A stretch of 33,570 bases of DNA from Azolla pinnata (Eukaryota > Streptophyta > Polypodiopsida > Salviniales > Salviniaceae): the NCBI GenBank assembly GCA_037176905.1, contig JBBBWG010031042.1, positions 2,920 through 36,489 of the forward strand. The letters are read 5' to 3'. This document shows positions 18,601-30,138 of this stretch, piece by piece (the first letter of the stretch is position 1; each line of letters starts with the position of its first letter). The notes under the pieces are model-generated. The model saw nothing but the letters and a program-made list of their open reading frames with translations. It did no database searches and was not told the DNA's origin. The translations under genes and the position numbers were made by a program.

Positions 18601-21031
18601 GACGGTTTCTAGCAGCAGCAGCATTTACTGCAGATGTTAAGGTGGGTCTACCACATTCCATTTTTGAGAATAAAGAATGAATTGATCTATATATGTAGGA
18701 TGTGGCTGTATACAGATTTGGGAAATAGTCTATGGAAAGGATGGATCAGTTCGTGAAATCAGCAAAGTCATGCAGCTCAAGGGACATAAGGTGTGAACAT
18801 GAGAAAACCTTTCAATCTATATATTGTACTGAAGTTGGTTGTTTTTGTCATATTGTCATTCATAGGTTATAGGTGATGAACTGCTGTTGCAAGAAGTGTT
18901 GTTTTCTTCTAGGGCTTTAAATTCTGACAGTAGGTCTTGCCTATGCTGGATTTGGGATATTCATTATTTTTTATCGTAACATAAGCAAGGATGTTCTAGG
19001 TTAAGTTCAATTCTATAAGTTTGTCACAATAAAGGTTGAGCATACGAAGTTCATGTTACGACGGAGCTGGCATTGGCAAATACTGCCATCGTCTGGTCTA
19101 GGATTTGAAGAAACTAGTGCTTCTGTCCCTGGTTTGTAGTGTGTGGTGCAACAGTCAGATAGAATCCTCTTCTAGCAAAGAGGTTATGTGGTAGTATATA
19201 CTTCTAACTGATGTTGTGATGGAGTTTTGCATTTCAAACAATACTGTAGGAAAGATAGTCGGCGTAGCCAAAATCTAGAAGCTGTTTAGTTTTATCGAAA
19301 GCTGCATTCATTCGAGGACGATGCAATGAATTCTCAGTTGGCATCCATTTTAGTGATTTCCTTGTTAGTGATTGTTGCAGCTAGTGAATAGGAATGGCCT
19401 GAGCTGAAAGGATGCATCCTCTTTATTGCTGAAGGCAGGGCATGCTAAGTACATACATGTCAAGTGCATGTAAAGAAATTCGGCGAGGAGCTTTTATGCC
19501 GGCAGAAATAGACTCTCTTTAATAAGGATGCGCGTGCGTGCGTGTGTGCGTGAAGCATGTTGTAATATTGAGCTGTAATGCTGTTTCCACTGAGACTGAG
19601 TATGCGTGTAGAGTGCTGTGACATGGTTGAGTTTTACGTGGGATTCGGCTGGAGTTGTGACGGCATCAAAAGATGGGTCAATCAGAGTTTGGAATATCAA
19701 TGGTATGGCAACAATATATAACCATCGGATTGATGCTGCTGGCCTGATTTAATATGTTGAACTGTTGTGTTTGTGTCTGTTTGCAGTAAGATACCATTTA
19801 GATGAGGACCCTAAATGTTTGAAGGTGCTTTCCATACCACTGCATGATTCAAATGGTGCTGTTCTTCATCTAGATAGAATTGCTGTATCCCCGGACAATA
19901 AGCTCATTGCAGTTACTCATGGCTCGACTCTGCAGTGGCTTACCCTAGATTCTGGGGATGCTCTTGAAACAGTTGAGAATGCACATGATGGTAAGCAAGT
20001 CAGCAAAGTAAATTAGCTTGGTACATAATTCATGTATCCAGTAGGATGCGTGCTATATTTTGTTTTCCATGTAACATATAAAACCATTCTTTCCTAGGTA
20101 ACTGGAATGCTAGATTATAGACTAGTTGTTTTGTAGTATTCACAGGATAATTTAATCATAAGAGACTGGGTACATTGTTTGAATCAGTCATTTGGAAATA
20201 GTGAGAATCTACATTATACGACTATGATGATTTGACTCCTAATTGTCGTGGTTCCTTTGCAGGTTTAATTACATGCATTGCATGGACACCTGAACCGGTC
20301 AATACAGGTGAGCTGTTTTCTAGTATGAACATGTTCTGATTTCCTTTATGAGCTTGCTTATCAATGGGTGTAATCGATCATGGATAAGACAACATTGCTC
20401 ACAAAGTATGAGGGATCGTAAGACACCAACAAACTATAACATGTTTCCTTCTGTTTTACTTTTTTTCTTGGAATATTTCTCTTTCTCTGGGATTTCTTCT
20501 GCATTCTGACCAAAAAGGCCCAAGTCATCATGGATCGATAGCATGTTGATGGGCCAGTAACCTTCAAATGACTTACAATTCTTGAGTGATCTGATTGAAA
20601 TCACTTTTAAGTTCCGGTTAGAAGCTCACTATTCGTACCCATGGGATGGATTTCTGAGGGGGTATGTGTTATGGCAAGAGTCACACTATCAGATTTGTAT
20701 GAGAACCAGTTACCAACCTTGGAAGTATTTTGAATTTTTCTCATTATTGGCTTTTGTTTCTTTGAACTGGTCTGTTTTGGCTGGCGATGCAACTTCTGAA
20801 GTCCCATTCCTAGTGCTTTAACAGCAGCTACCTGGAAATGAGCAGTAACATATATGCAGTAAAGAGTGGAAATAAAGAATATAAGAATGGATGAACATTA
20901 TTATTTCATTGCTTTTTCTACCTATCTAACTGCCCATCACTGGCTGATTTTGTGCAGAGAAAGGGCGGGTCACAATCTTAGCTACTGCTAGTGTTGACAA
21001 GAAAGTCAAGCTTTGGTTTCCTCCTCGATGA
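15651..21031 (+). CDS. Membrane-anchored WD40 protein, transducin beta-like 2 (TBL2) type, ten exons
   Basis: Exons: 15651-15866, 16586-16691, 16864-16924, 18073-18368, 18502-18641, 18716-18790, 19612-19702, 19787-19990, 20263-20307 and 20958-21031, giving 435 aa. Residues 1-26 (MALSPELLLGILLSLLLASL...) form an N-terminal membrane anchor, followed by a Pro/Ser-rich linker. WD repeats run from LKGHTDAVNGICF (about residue 82) to LATASVDKKVKLWFPPR at the C-terminus. Clear repeats include SPDGRFLAAAAFTADVKIWE and VVTASKDGSIRVWNI. The run TNQLKNTMAALSPDGR followed by DVKIWE closely parallels animal TBL2 in order and spacing. TBL2 is an ER membrane protein reported to bind PERK and ribosomes. Function in plants is inferred only. 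All junctions are GT-AG and the frame is continuous. Short antisense ORFs inside introns are ignored. Confidence 0.9.
16925..18072 (+). other. Intron 3 of the TBL2-like gene, 1.15 kb
   Basis: Donor GTATGT at 16925 and acceptor TTTCAG ending at 18072. A GGTAGGAGCGAGG motif is directly repeated at about 17142 and 17156. No ORF or RNA gene is recognised. Confidence 0.6.
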
Positions 21032-21957
21032 TGAGAATGATGTCGACATATTAAATTGAAGCAGCATTGAAGGTCCTTGACAGCTGCAAGAATTTTGCCA
21101 TTAACGGTCTTCATGCTTCAGATATTCGAGGATTGCACTATGCTTTTGCTAACCAATATGTTGGGACCGCACGGGATGAATGGCTAGGATGAATTTGTGA
21201 TGTGCTAAGACAAATTTTGTTTCTCTAAAATGAAGGCCGATCTTCACAGAGTGGAACGACATGTCCAAATGTCAAACTCCGAGATTGATGCTGGATTCTC
21301 AGCCACAGGGCAGGAATGTGGTGCCTCCCACCGTATGTGAAGTAGATGAATGAGTGATGGAGACTATGGTTGAAAACAATTCTGTTCATTCAATTGCGAT
21401 GATCATGGTAAATTTTGCTTTCCTTGGGATTTGTGAACCATGTATTAGATTTGTGGTCTTCACTGAGCTGGCTGTGATGGGATTGGTCCAGCGCATTGCT
21501 GGGCTGAGCGGCCAAAGCAAATCGCTGTATTTTGCAGGTGGTGCTGAGAAATGGTTAGGAGCATAAGATCACAGTGAATGTAGATGTGTTTGAGAGGTCT
21601 TTGTCTCAGGAAAACTTTGAGAATGCTTTGTCAAGCACTTCTTACGCTAAACTGCAAATGCACATCTTATGCTGAACCCCCTTGAAGTTGCCTGTGGAGT
21701 GTTCCTCAATGCAAAACCATGTGGAAAGTGGTCCATGCTGTGATTATATTATTGCATTGTGGAGCATTGAAGTATTAACACACTCAATTGGACCATGATC
21801 TATAGGAAGAGAGCCCTCGACTTGTGTGTACAAACAGCTTGAAATGGATCGGTACATTGATGGGGGCAGAACCTACTCTGATGACGATGGATCGATCCAT
21901 CAGGGAAGGGCCCCACTTTTGGTAATCCATCGACTTCTTCTGACAAAAGAATGATTT
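21032..21957 (+). other. TBL2-like 3' flank
   Basis: Probable 3' untranslated region and downstream spacer. No polyadenylation signal stands out and no coding family is seen. ORFs such as 21354-21566 lack recognisable motifs. Confidence 0.5.
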
Positions 21958-21960
21958 ATG

Positions 21961-22330
21961 CAAGTTTTAGTGGACAAGGAAGGGCTGCAAATTGGTTATA
22001 TATCGGAAGCCAATATGCAGATTTCAATGGACAACAAAGGGCTGCAAATTGATTGTGTATATGAAGCCAATCTGCAGGTTTTAGTGGACAAGAAAGGGCT
22101 GCAAACTGATTGTTTTAGATATGAAGCCAATATGCAGATTTCAATGGACAAGAAAGAGCTGCAAACTGATTGTGTATATGAAGCCAATATGCAGGTTTTA
22201 GTGGACAAGAAAGGGCTGCAAACTGATTGTTTTAAATATGATGCCAATATGTGCAGATTTCAATGGACAACAAAAAAAGGGCTGCAAACTGATTGTGTAT
22301 ATGATGAAGCCGATCGTGGCAAGCTACATC
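21961..22330 (+). repeat. Six-copy 57-62-bp repeat encoding a repetitive ORF
   Basis: Copies start near 21961, 22018, 22075, 22135, 22192 and 22254. Two subtypes alternate: odd copies begin CARGTTTTAGTGGACAA, even copies begin CAGATTTCAATGGACAA, so the higher-order unit is a dimer of about 115-120 bp. A forward frame (21958-22344) stays open across all six copies, with about 20-residue repeats of VDKKGLQTDC and YEANMQ. I recognise no homologous protein, and there is no clear promoter or exon context. I treat it as a minisatellite with an incidental or conserved open frame. Confidence 0.8.
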
Positions 22331-22344
22331 ATGGATCTTGGTGA

Positions 22345-22900
22345 GGATCCAACATAGATTCATGGATTTGGATCTCTAACCCCTACTGTGTCCTCCTCGA
22401 TCGGCAGATCATGCCGAGAACATGTCGAAAAATAAGGCCGACGAACGATGACAATCGGATCTCGGTGTGTGCACATGCACGAACGAAAGATCGGCAGAAG
22501 AATGCTCGGAGAGACGGTGGCCCCCGTGTGCTTGAAAAGCCGGGGCATTCGTCGGTCGCTGACAAAACGTGCGAGCTGAAAAAAACTGGAAGCGTCTGTC
22601 GGAAGCTGAGCCCAGGGTTGGTACAACAGAACGATCGCGAAACAGAGCTGAAATTCGGGCACGTGGGTTTTTGTTCGGGGCCCCCTCTCTCTTCTGCCTT
22701 CCCTGCGCAACGGTAAACAACAGAGTATCGTCTTCGAAGGTCGGAGTATATCAGCATGACCTAAGGAGACCAGAAAACGATACTCCAGAGCAACAGGCGA
22801 ACTCGGCAACCTGCTATTTCCAGCTTTGTCAAACTTTACAGAGCGCTACGGAGCAGGCGAGAAGCTCCGTCTCTTGCTAGAACCCCTAAACCCTGAGCCA
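22345..22900. other. GC-rich block of unknown nature, open in several frames
   Basis: Two forward and three reverse frames are open for 100-149 codons over the same interval (22360-22880). None shows a familiar domain. CGATCGGCAG recurs, at about 22399 and in part near 22490. It may be promoter DNA, an old element fragment, or sequence with few T/A-rich stop codons. No function is assigned. Confidence 0.4.
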
Positions 22901-23039
22901 GAGGCAGCATTATCGCACGCTTTTGTCTCATGGGTCAGATCGGCCTGAGCAGACGTTAATATACCGTCTGCTCTTTCTTTCGCACCGTTGTTATTGAACG
23001 AATCTGAATGGTTCGACGCCAGTCTTCGGCTGCTCTTGT

Positions 23040-23248
23040 GCTCCCAAGTCCTCCTCCTCCTCCTCCTCTTCTTCTTCTCGTACGGTTCTTTCTTACTTGC
23101 CATGCTCTCGCTGTTCTGAGCCCATCGTCGTATCTACAGAGCATTTTCGGCCGTGGACAGCAGAAGCAGCAGAAGCAGAAGCAGAAGCAGAAGCAGCAGC
23201 AGAAGCAGAAGCAGCAGCAGAAGCAGAAGCAGAAGCAACAGCAGCAGT

Positions 23249-23291
<43 letters not shown>

Positions 23292-23320
23292 GCAACAACA
23301 ACAATAACAATAACAACAGC

Positions 23321-23383
<63 letters not shown>

Positions 23384-23390
23384 AGAAGCA
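23040..23390. repeat. (TCC)n, (CAGAAG)n and (CAA)n microsatellite cluster
   Basis: A (TCC)n/(TTC)n run at about 23049-23078 is followed by CAG/AAG triplets at 23158-23236 and by about 150 bp of nearly pure CAA (23236-23382) with a few CAG and TAA interruptions. The poly-Asn, poly-Thr, poly-Cys, poly-Val and poly-Leu ORFs on both strands come from these repeats. It lies about 0.75 kb upstream of the RWA start. Confidence 0.95.
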
Positions 23391-23520
23391 GAAGCAAGGA
23401 ACAGAGCCAGATTTCCAAACGCAAAGCCGATTCTGCAGAGCAGCAGCAGAAGCAGGGACAGTTGCACAGAGCAACAAAAGAAGCAAAAGTGAATCTGGCA
23501 AAAGCAACTACCATGGCCAT

Positions 23521-23660
23521 GGTCCAGAGAGGTAGTCTAGAGAGAGAAGATAGAGAGAGGTAGTCTAGAGGGAGAATATAGAGAGAGGTAGTCTAGAGAG
23601 AGGTAGTCTAGAGAGAGGTAGTCTAGAGAGAGAGTGTGTAGAGAGAGAGAGAGAGAGCTG
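23521..23660. repeat. GAGAGAGGTAGTCTA minisatellite grading into (GA)n
   Basis: The unit GAGAGAGGTAGTCTA, sometimes with an added AGATA or GAATATA, recurs about six times, then becomes plain GAGAGA (to about 23656). GAGA tracts are bound by plant BBR/BPC factors in many promoters. Here it lies about 0.5 kb upstream of the RWA start codon. Its regulatory role is a guess. Confidence 0.8.
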
Positions 23661-24114
23661 TTCTGATTGTGGGCGATTTGTTGTTGGGCGAAAGAGACAC
23701 ACAAACACACTCCCTCTCTGTCTCTTTCTCTCTCTTCTTGATCTGCTTGAAGCGTGCAGTATGATGCAAATCCGATGCTTGGGCTGCATCTGATCTAACC
23801 CCCTCTCGATCCGCATCCGCAGAGATCAGGCCGCTCAACCCCACAACAACTCTCCCCCTTGCAAACAAGGGCACTCGCTGATCTTGATCCTCAGCACAAC
23901 AGCTGGATCGGATAGATCGGATCGTGGTGGTGGGGCGGGGGGGGGGGGCGGGTGGAAGAAAGATCCTGTCCCATTTCTGCTTCCTTCCTTCCTTCCGGGT
24001 TTTTTTTCTGCAAAATCTGCACTCCTTCCCCGCGCCTTGATTGCGGGGGTTCGAGTAATCTTCGTCTCCTGAACAGCAAAGTTCCGGTCTTTGTGAGAGA
24101 AGAAGAGGCGAAAG
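23661..24114 (+). promoter_or_regulatory. Presumed RWA promoter and leader
   Basis: CT-rich tract at about 23710-23740, a G homopolymer near 23939-23949 and GAGAGAAGAAGAGGCGAAAG leading into the ATG at 24115. No clear TATA box is visible. Small ORFs here cross homopolymers and lack motifs. Confidence 0.35.
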
Positions 24115-27100
24115 ATGGTAGAACGAGGGCCGATTACACCTGGTCAGGTAAGGAGTCTTACTAGCTTCTTTCTCTTGATTGTCTATGGCTGTAAAACGAC
24201 TCCTTGAATTATTTGTGCTGAAAGCGCATCAAAGGTCCTTCCTTTGATTGAGATCCCCCTATATAAGAGGATCAATCAGCAAGTTAGCTGAACCAACCAG
24301 AATGTATGCGCATATATTGTGGTTTGATGGGATTGTATAGGTGGATCTATGTGCTTAGATGATGGTATGAATGTAATATTGTTGGGCTAGATGACATCGT
24401 GTCTGTGGATTCCTGTGCTGGTTGGGATCATAGATGCAAATCGATGTGATTTGATCAAGGTAGAGTCTTTATGCTAGATTCGCATTATATATATGGAATT
24501 GCTGTGTTACGATGGCATCATAACGTGGAACTTCTGTGTTTAGACGGCATATGTATGCAAGTTATTATGCTTGATGATGCTACTTATTAACGTAAATGGC
24601 TGCACTTAACGGCTCGATTGAGGCAAAGATAGGCCCCACGAGAGCTTTTTTATATTAGTGATTAATAAGCCATGAGAGAAAGCAAACTCATTGGGCTCAG
24701 GGATTAGATTGTCCTCCATCCAATCTAAGCTAGACCAAGTTCATCTGGTTCGATGATGGATCCACATAGCCTAGGAACTTTCCCAGAGACTGATGAAAGA
24801 ATAGAGAAGGAGATGAACAACATATCAATCATCAAGAAAGAAGAAGGTATGATCTTAGACATCTCCAAGTAGATGAATTCTATGAACTCGGAAAGTATGG
24901 GAAAGCTGGAAATTATACGAAGAAATGATAGATACATTACCATGTCGTCATTCCTCCATGATCGAAGGACAACATTTTAGTCTACCATGAGTCAAGCTTG
25001 AATTGAAAAAATTTCCTAGCACTAAACTTAGAGACGATCATGTGATAGATGCTACCTATATATAGATGGGTATATCCTACACCTTCAATAAGTCGTGCAT
25101 CTACTGCTGATAAGATTTTTCACCAGATTTTTGAGGCACCCAAGTACACGAAATGGAGTAACGTGATGGATCTCCCTTTTCTCCATATTCAACAAGAGAA
25201 AATTTATCATGTGGAAGCGTTGTTTCTTCATTTCTAGAAGCTCCCTACGATTTCATTCTTTCCCTAAACGCCCTGAATAAACCCTGGAGGAGAGAGGAAA
25301 GGAATTAGCTGGCCATTGCAACTTTCTTGAAGAGGATTTCGGTCAATTTGTATTTGTTGGGCATATTTCAGTGACACCGTTGAAATACTAGGAACATTTT
25401 TCTAGGGAAAATGGAGATAATCCTTTTGTTTGTTTTCCTGAAGGCTGATAAGTTTTAATTCTCTCCCTAACGGCTCCTAAATCAACCTTTAAAGTTAGAA
25501 AGAAAACCTCACCTTATAATGGCTCTAGCACTCAAATGCTGGTTGTGGTGAGGTTGATAAAGGGAGTGTGGTGAAATAAATCAATATGCTGGTATTTTGG
25601 TTTTTTTCCTCATTTTATTGCATAAGGAACTCAATGACAATATGCATCTCTGATAGGCATAAGGATGGCCTCTTATGCCTTGTGCACGCATTAGTTTGAT
25701 TTTGTTTACCTTATTTCAGAGCTGATATTTGCTCACTACAATGTACAGGTGTCGTTTTTTCTTGCCATCATTCCAATCATCACTGCCTGGATATATGCTG
25801 AGATTCTAAATCACAGGAAGTTGCTAACTAAAGTGTAAGTGTTACCTTTGAAATTTGTCATTAGTAACTCAAGGAGATGATTTGGGGCTCCTAAATGGGA
25901 TTGTTCTGCATTAGGATTCAACCATGAATACACATGCCCATTTCTAGAATACGAGTAAGCGTTTTTCGAGATTATTAACCATGCATCCGCTTCATCATAT
26001 ATAAGATACTCGTCCCTTTGCTTATGCTGCTAACATGAATCTACTTACCATTCTTTATATTAGGGATATAGGGTTTTGATCCAGATTTTCGACTATACAT
26101 CTACTACCCTGCATTTGGGAAACTTACTTACGCTGATTTATTATCAAAACATCCAGGGCTTTTTATTGATTCAACATTATTGTAATTCCAGGCACTCAGA
26201 TATAAATATTGTTGACAAGAGTGGAGGTGAAGTCAACGATGAAGAGAAAGCAAAGCTTATTGATGCAGGAGTGCAACCTGTAAAGCTTTCTGAACCATCA
26301 GTCAAAGAACAATTGTACAGGTGCTGGGAGCCCTACTTCTCATGTTGTAGTTATATACCACTGATGTATCAAAAATATAAAAGGGCCACTAAATTTTGTG
26401 ATTTTCTTAGGTTCTTGACACTAAATGAGGCATTTCTACTAGAGAATCGTTTGACCTTCAGAGCCATGTAAGTTATATGAGTGCAAGGGAGAAATCACAC
26501 GCTTTTTTCTTTATTCATCTATTTCACCCCTACTGCCATTGCTCTACCCCTCTCATGTACTTACGTGTGCTACTTGATGAAGGCTGACTAGGAATCTCTG
26601 ATTGAAATCTTTTAAGGAAATAACGAGAAGAAGCAATGGTGTTTTGGAACTATTTTCTACAGATGTTGTGTTTACATAAAATGCATCAATGTGATGGAGA
26701 TCTTAGGGAAGTTGCGTTTGTAACAGGTCAGAATTTATTGGCCTGCTCATATATTACTTCATCTGTGATAGGACAGATATTTTCGGGGAATCTTCAAAGG
26801 TAAATCATTTCATACAGACTATCAAGCATTAGTGTGATCATAGACTGAGTTGCTTTTGTGAAAGACTATATAAGACATTATTGTGATCATCAATAGATAT
26901 ATTTTTGTGAAAGGGATTGTAAATGCATTTTCCTCATGTATAATGCGTTTGCGAGATCCTGTTAGCTACTCCTAAAAAAACAATATATATGAGGTTCTAA
27001 TGAGGAATTTTATTTTTTTGCAGAACTATAATAGGGATTTGTTCCTGTTCCTGTATTTGCTATTGATTTGTGCATCTGCAATTACTTCTTTAAAGAAGCA

Positions 27101-30100
27101 TGTGGAGAAATCTGCTGCTAGCAATAAGCATATTCTGTATCTAAATAGACATCAGACAGAGGAATGGAAGGGGTGGATGCAGGTAATTTGATCACCTTTT
27201 GTCTCCTGCTAAAATAGTATCATTTAAATATAATTGCGTTGACAGGAGTAGTTGACTTAAGTGTCTGCGTGATCTTATGCGAACCGAGAATGATTGGAAG
27301 AGATAGAAAATGTAGGAATATGGTCAGATATATGCCAAAAACTGAGAGTTTGGGATTTGTCTACAATCCCTCGGGCATGATTTCACTGCAATGATAATAT
27401 TCTAAAGAAGACCATACACATTCAAGCTTTGCAAAGGTGTTGGTTCATTCAATAGATGCTGGAAAATTTCGTCCAGAGGAAAGATTCAACCACTCTAAAG
27501 AGAATTCACTTTCTAAACTGCTGATGGCATTTTCGAATGACGATATGCTAATCAATTTCAAAATTAATTTGGGTAGCCTTGTAATGTAAATTTGGGCAAA
27601 TTCGAAACATGCACTCTGCGTTATTTACCATTTGATTTTGCCTCATACAAGAGATGCCCTGTAGTTGGTTGATATTTATCCTGAAGCTCTTATAGGAGTG
27701 CTCTCTGAATCGAGTTATCCCAAATGTGGGATAGATAATTCTGAACGGAGAGATGTTAAATAAGAAATGTTAAGTATATTTGAATTGAAGCATTTTACAC
27801 AGCTGAGTGAGGCCGAATCTTTGCTCTGCTGCAGGTACTCTTCTTGTTGTATCATTATTTCGCAGCAGTGGAGATCTATAATGCCATCAGAGTGTTTATT
27901 GCAGCGTATGTCTGGATGACTGGTTTCGGGAACTTCTCGTATTATTATGTACGGAAAGATTTTAGTTTGGGCCGCTTCTGTCAGGTAATCAGTTATGATT
28001 GATGCTTCTTAGGGAAATTTCCGGTTAGATATTCTATGAAGGGATGCACGATTTCTAGTTCTAGATTCTGGTTTCCATCATCCACCTCAAGGTTCAAGAA
28101 AACTCTGAAACGTCCCTGGTTTTCTCTTTATTGCCCTGAACGCCCTTTAAGTTTGTCTTATTTTCTCAAAGTTTTGGGGCTGATCCATGTATAACTGCTA
28201 CAATATAAACTTTGTTAAAATACTTTGGAGATTTGCCCTAGGTTATGTGCTCTGGGAATAAGACATGTCCTAAATTTTTATTGTTTGGATTGCAGATGAT
28301 GTGGCGGCTTAACTTTCTTGTTTTATTCTGCTGCATTGTGGTTAACAACGATTATATGCTTTACTACATATGCCCAATGCACACTCTTTTCACCCTCATG
28401 GTTTACACAGCCCTTGGAATATTCAATAAATATAATGAAGTTGGATCTGTCATAGCCATTAAGATAATATGCTGCTTTGCCGTGGTCATTGCTGTTTGGG
28501 AGATACCCGGTGTGTTTGACATACTCTGGAGCCCATTTACATGGTTACTTGGTGAGTCATTAGAGCTTATCAAAACAAGCTGCATATATATTGATACTAC
28601 TCTACACCTTGTTTTTACACAAATGGGCTTCTGATGTCTAGGTTACACTGACCCTCGGAAGCCAGAGCTTCCAAAATTACATGAATGGCACTTCAGATCT
28701 GGTCTTGATCGATACATTTGGATTGTGGGCATGCTATATGCATATTTCCACCCGATGGTATACAGCAGCATCTATTGTCACATAATTTTACAAACATAAG
28801 AGCAATGTAGTGATACGATAGGAAAACTTAGTTGATCCCTGAGATTTTCCGACCTTGTGTAATCTTATAATGCTAGAGCTTTTTTTTGAAACTGCTTTGT
28901 CTTTAGGTTGAGAGATGGATGGAAAAGCTTGAAGAAATGGAATATCAGCGAAGGATTGCTATTAAAATTGCTGTTTCTGTCAGCTGTCTATCAGTAAGTT
29001 TGTTTTTTTAGACTGAATGTGGTATCTGGGTATACAGGAGCTACCGTCTTCAATTGTGCTTAAGGTTTTATTTGTATGAAGCTTAGATAAACTTTCTATT
29101 GTGTTACAAATTGACGTTTGATTATTACAGGTAGGTTATCTATGGTATGAACATGTCTATAAGCTGGACAAACAGGAATACAACAAGCTTCATCCCTATA
29201 CATCTTGGATACCTATAACGTAATGATTTGATCTCACCAAAGTTTCGTGAAGTGCTATATCATAATAGTTGCACTAATGATATTATAATTCCTCCTTCTG
29301 CAGTGTGTACATTGGTCTTAGGAATATCACCCAATCATTTCGCAACAGGTCGATGACATTGTTCGCGTAAGTAACTTTGGGAAGATTAATTCAGGTAACA
29401 CCTAAATGTGCAATGGTTGATGAGCTTTTCATGATTATCTTTAACTCTCAGATGGCTTGGGAAGGTAACACTGGAAACATACATTGGACAGATACATATA
29501 TGGTTGAGGTAATAAATCTTTCATGTTTCTATGGAAGATTCAAGCTTGTTGTTTCCTTTTGCTGAGGTCTAATGAGAATTTGAGATCCGGGATGTTTCAA
29601 CCAGATCAGGAATTCCAAATGGACAGCCACGAATGCTGCTCTCAGTGATCCCAGGGTATCCCATGGTCAACTTCCTGTTAACAACGGCAATCTATTTGCT
29701 GGTACGATGAAGTAATTCCTATATGTATATCCTGTACAGTCTGTTCACCTATACTTATCATGGTTTGAATTCACATGGCTCAATTCAATAATCTCAGGTT
29801 TAAAATTTATGTGGCTTTCCATGACAATCCTAAATGACTTGAGAACTTTATTCTGGCTTTCAAACAAAATTGGCTTTACAAATATGCATTTGATCGGCTT
29901 CCTTCAGTTTCTTTTCCTTTTTTTGAGTGTGTTAGTAAATGGATGACTGATTTTTTGCATCATCTTGCATAAACAGGTATCATATCGGCTTTTTGAGATA
30001 ACAGGGACGCTAAAGACTGCCTTTGTACCAAGCAAGGACAACAAGAAACTCATAAAAAATCTAGCAACTGCAGCGACGATCTCATTTATTCTTTATGCGG

Positions 30101-30138
30101 TTTCATTCCTTTTGGTCAAGGTATATTGTCGTGAATAG
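24115..30138 (+). CDS. RWA: REDUCED WALL ACETYLATION (RWA) protein, Cas1p-type multi-pass membrane protein, 15 exons
   Basis: Golgi multi-pass protein needed for O-acetylation of wall polysaccharides such as xylan. Exons: 24115-24147, 25749-25834, 26192-26320, 26411-26467, 26727-26799, 27024-27182, 27835-27984, 28296-28551, 28642-28757, 28907-28993, 29131-29219, 29304-29366, 29452-29508, 29605-29701 and 29977-30138, giving 537 aa. [16 protein letters not shown] (residues 5-20) matches the RWA N-terminus and confirms the 33-nt first exon. Family hallmarks include [38 protein letters not shown] (ending at 179), [77 protein letters not shown] and [19 protein letters not shown]. The last exon reads through a hydrophobic helix to VKVYCRE and TAG, similar in length to other RWAs. 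All introns are GT-AG. The gene appears intact. Confidence 0.96.
24148..25748 (+). other. Intron 1 of the RWA gene, 1.6 kb
   Basis: Donor GTAAGG and acceptor TGTACAG. The interior is AT-rich. Short forward and reverse ORFs (for example 24725-24943 minus, 25049-25237 plus) contain no recognisable domain. A long intron after a tiny coding first exon is the only notable point. Confidence 0.65.

Noticed and set aside
23093..23563. Poly-Asn, poly-Thr, poly-Val, poly-Cys and poly-Leu ORFs
   Set aside because: They are readings of the CAA/CAG microsatellite in different frames.
24040..24062. T-loop-like GGGTTCGAGT, considered as a tRNA
   Set aside because: No matching acceptor stem, D-arm or anticodon arm could be drawn around it.
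15651..30138. A functional pair of 'TBL' plus RWA for wall acetylation
   Set aside because: The WD40 gene resembles transducin beta-like 2, not the TRICHOME BIREFRINGENCE-LIKE acetyltransferases that work with RWA; only the abbreviation is shared.
24115..30138. First impression of an EXS/XPR1-type phosphate transporter
   Set aside because: The N-terminal [25 protein letters not shown] and [11 protein letters not shown] motifs are RWA hallmarks, and no SPX domain is present.
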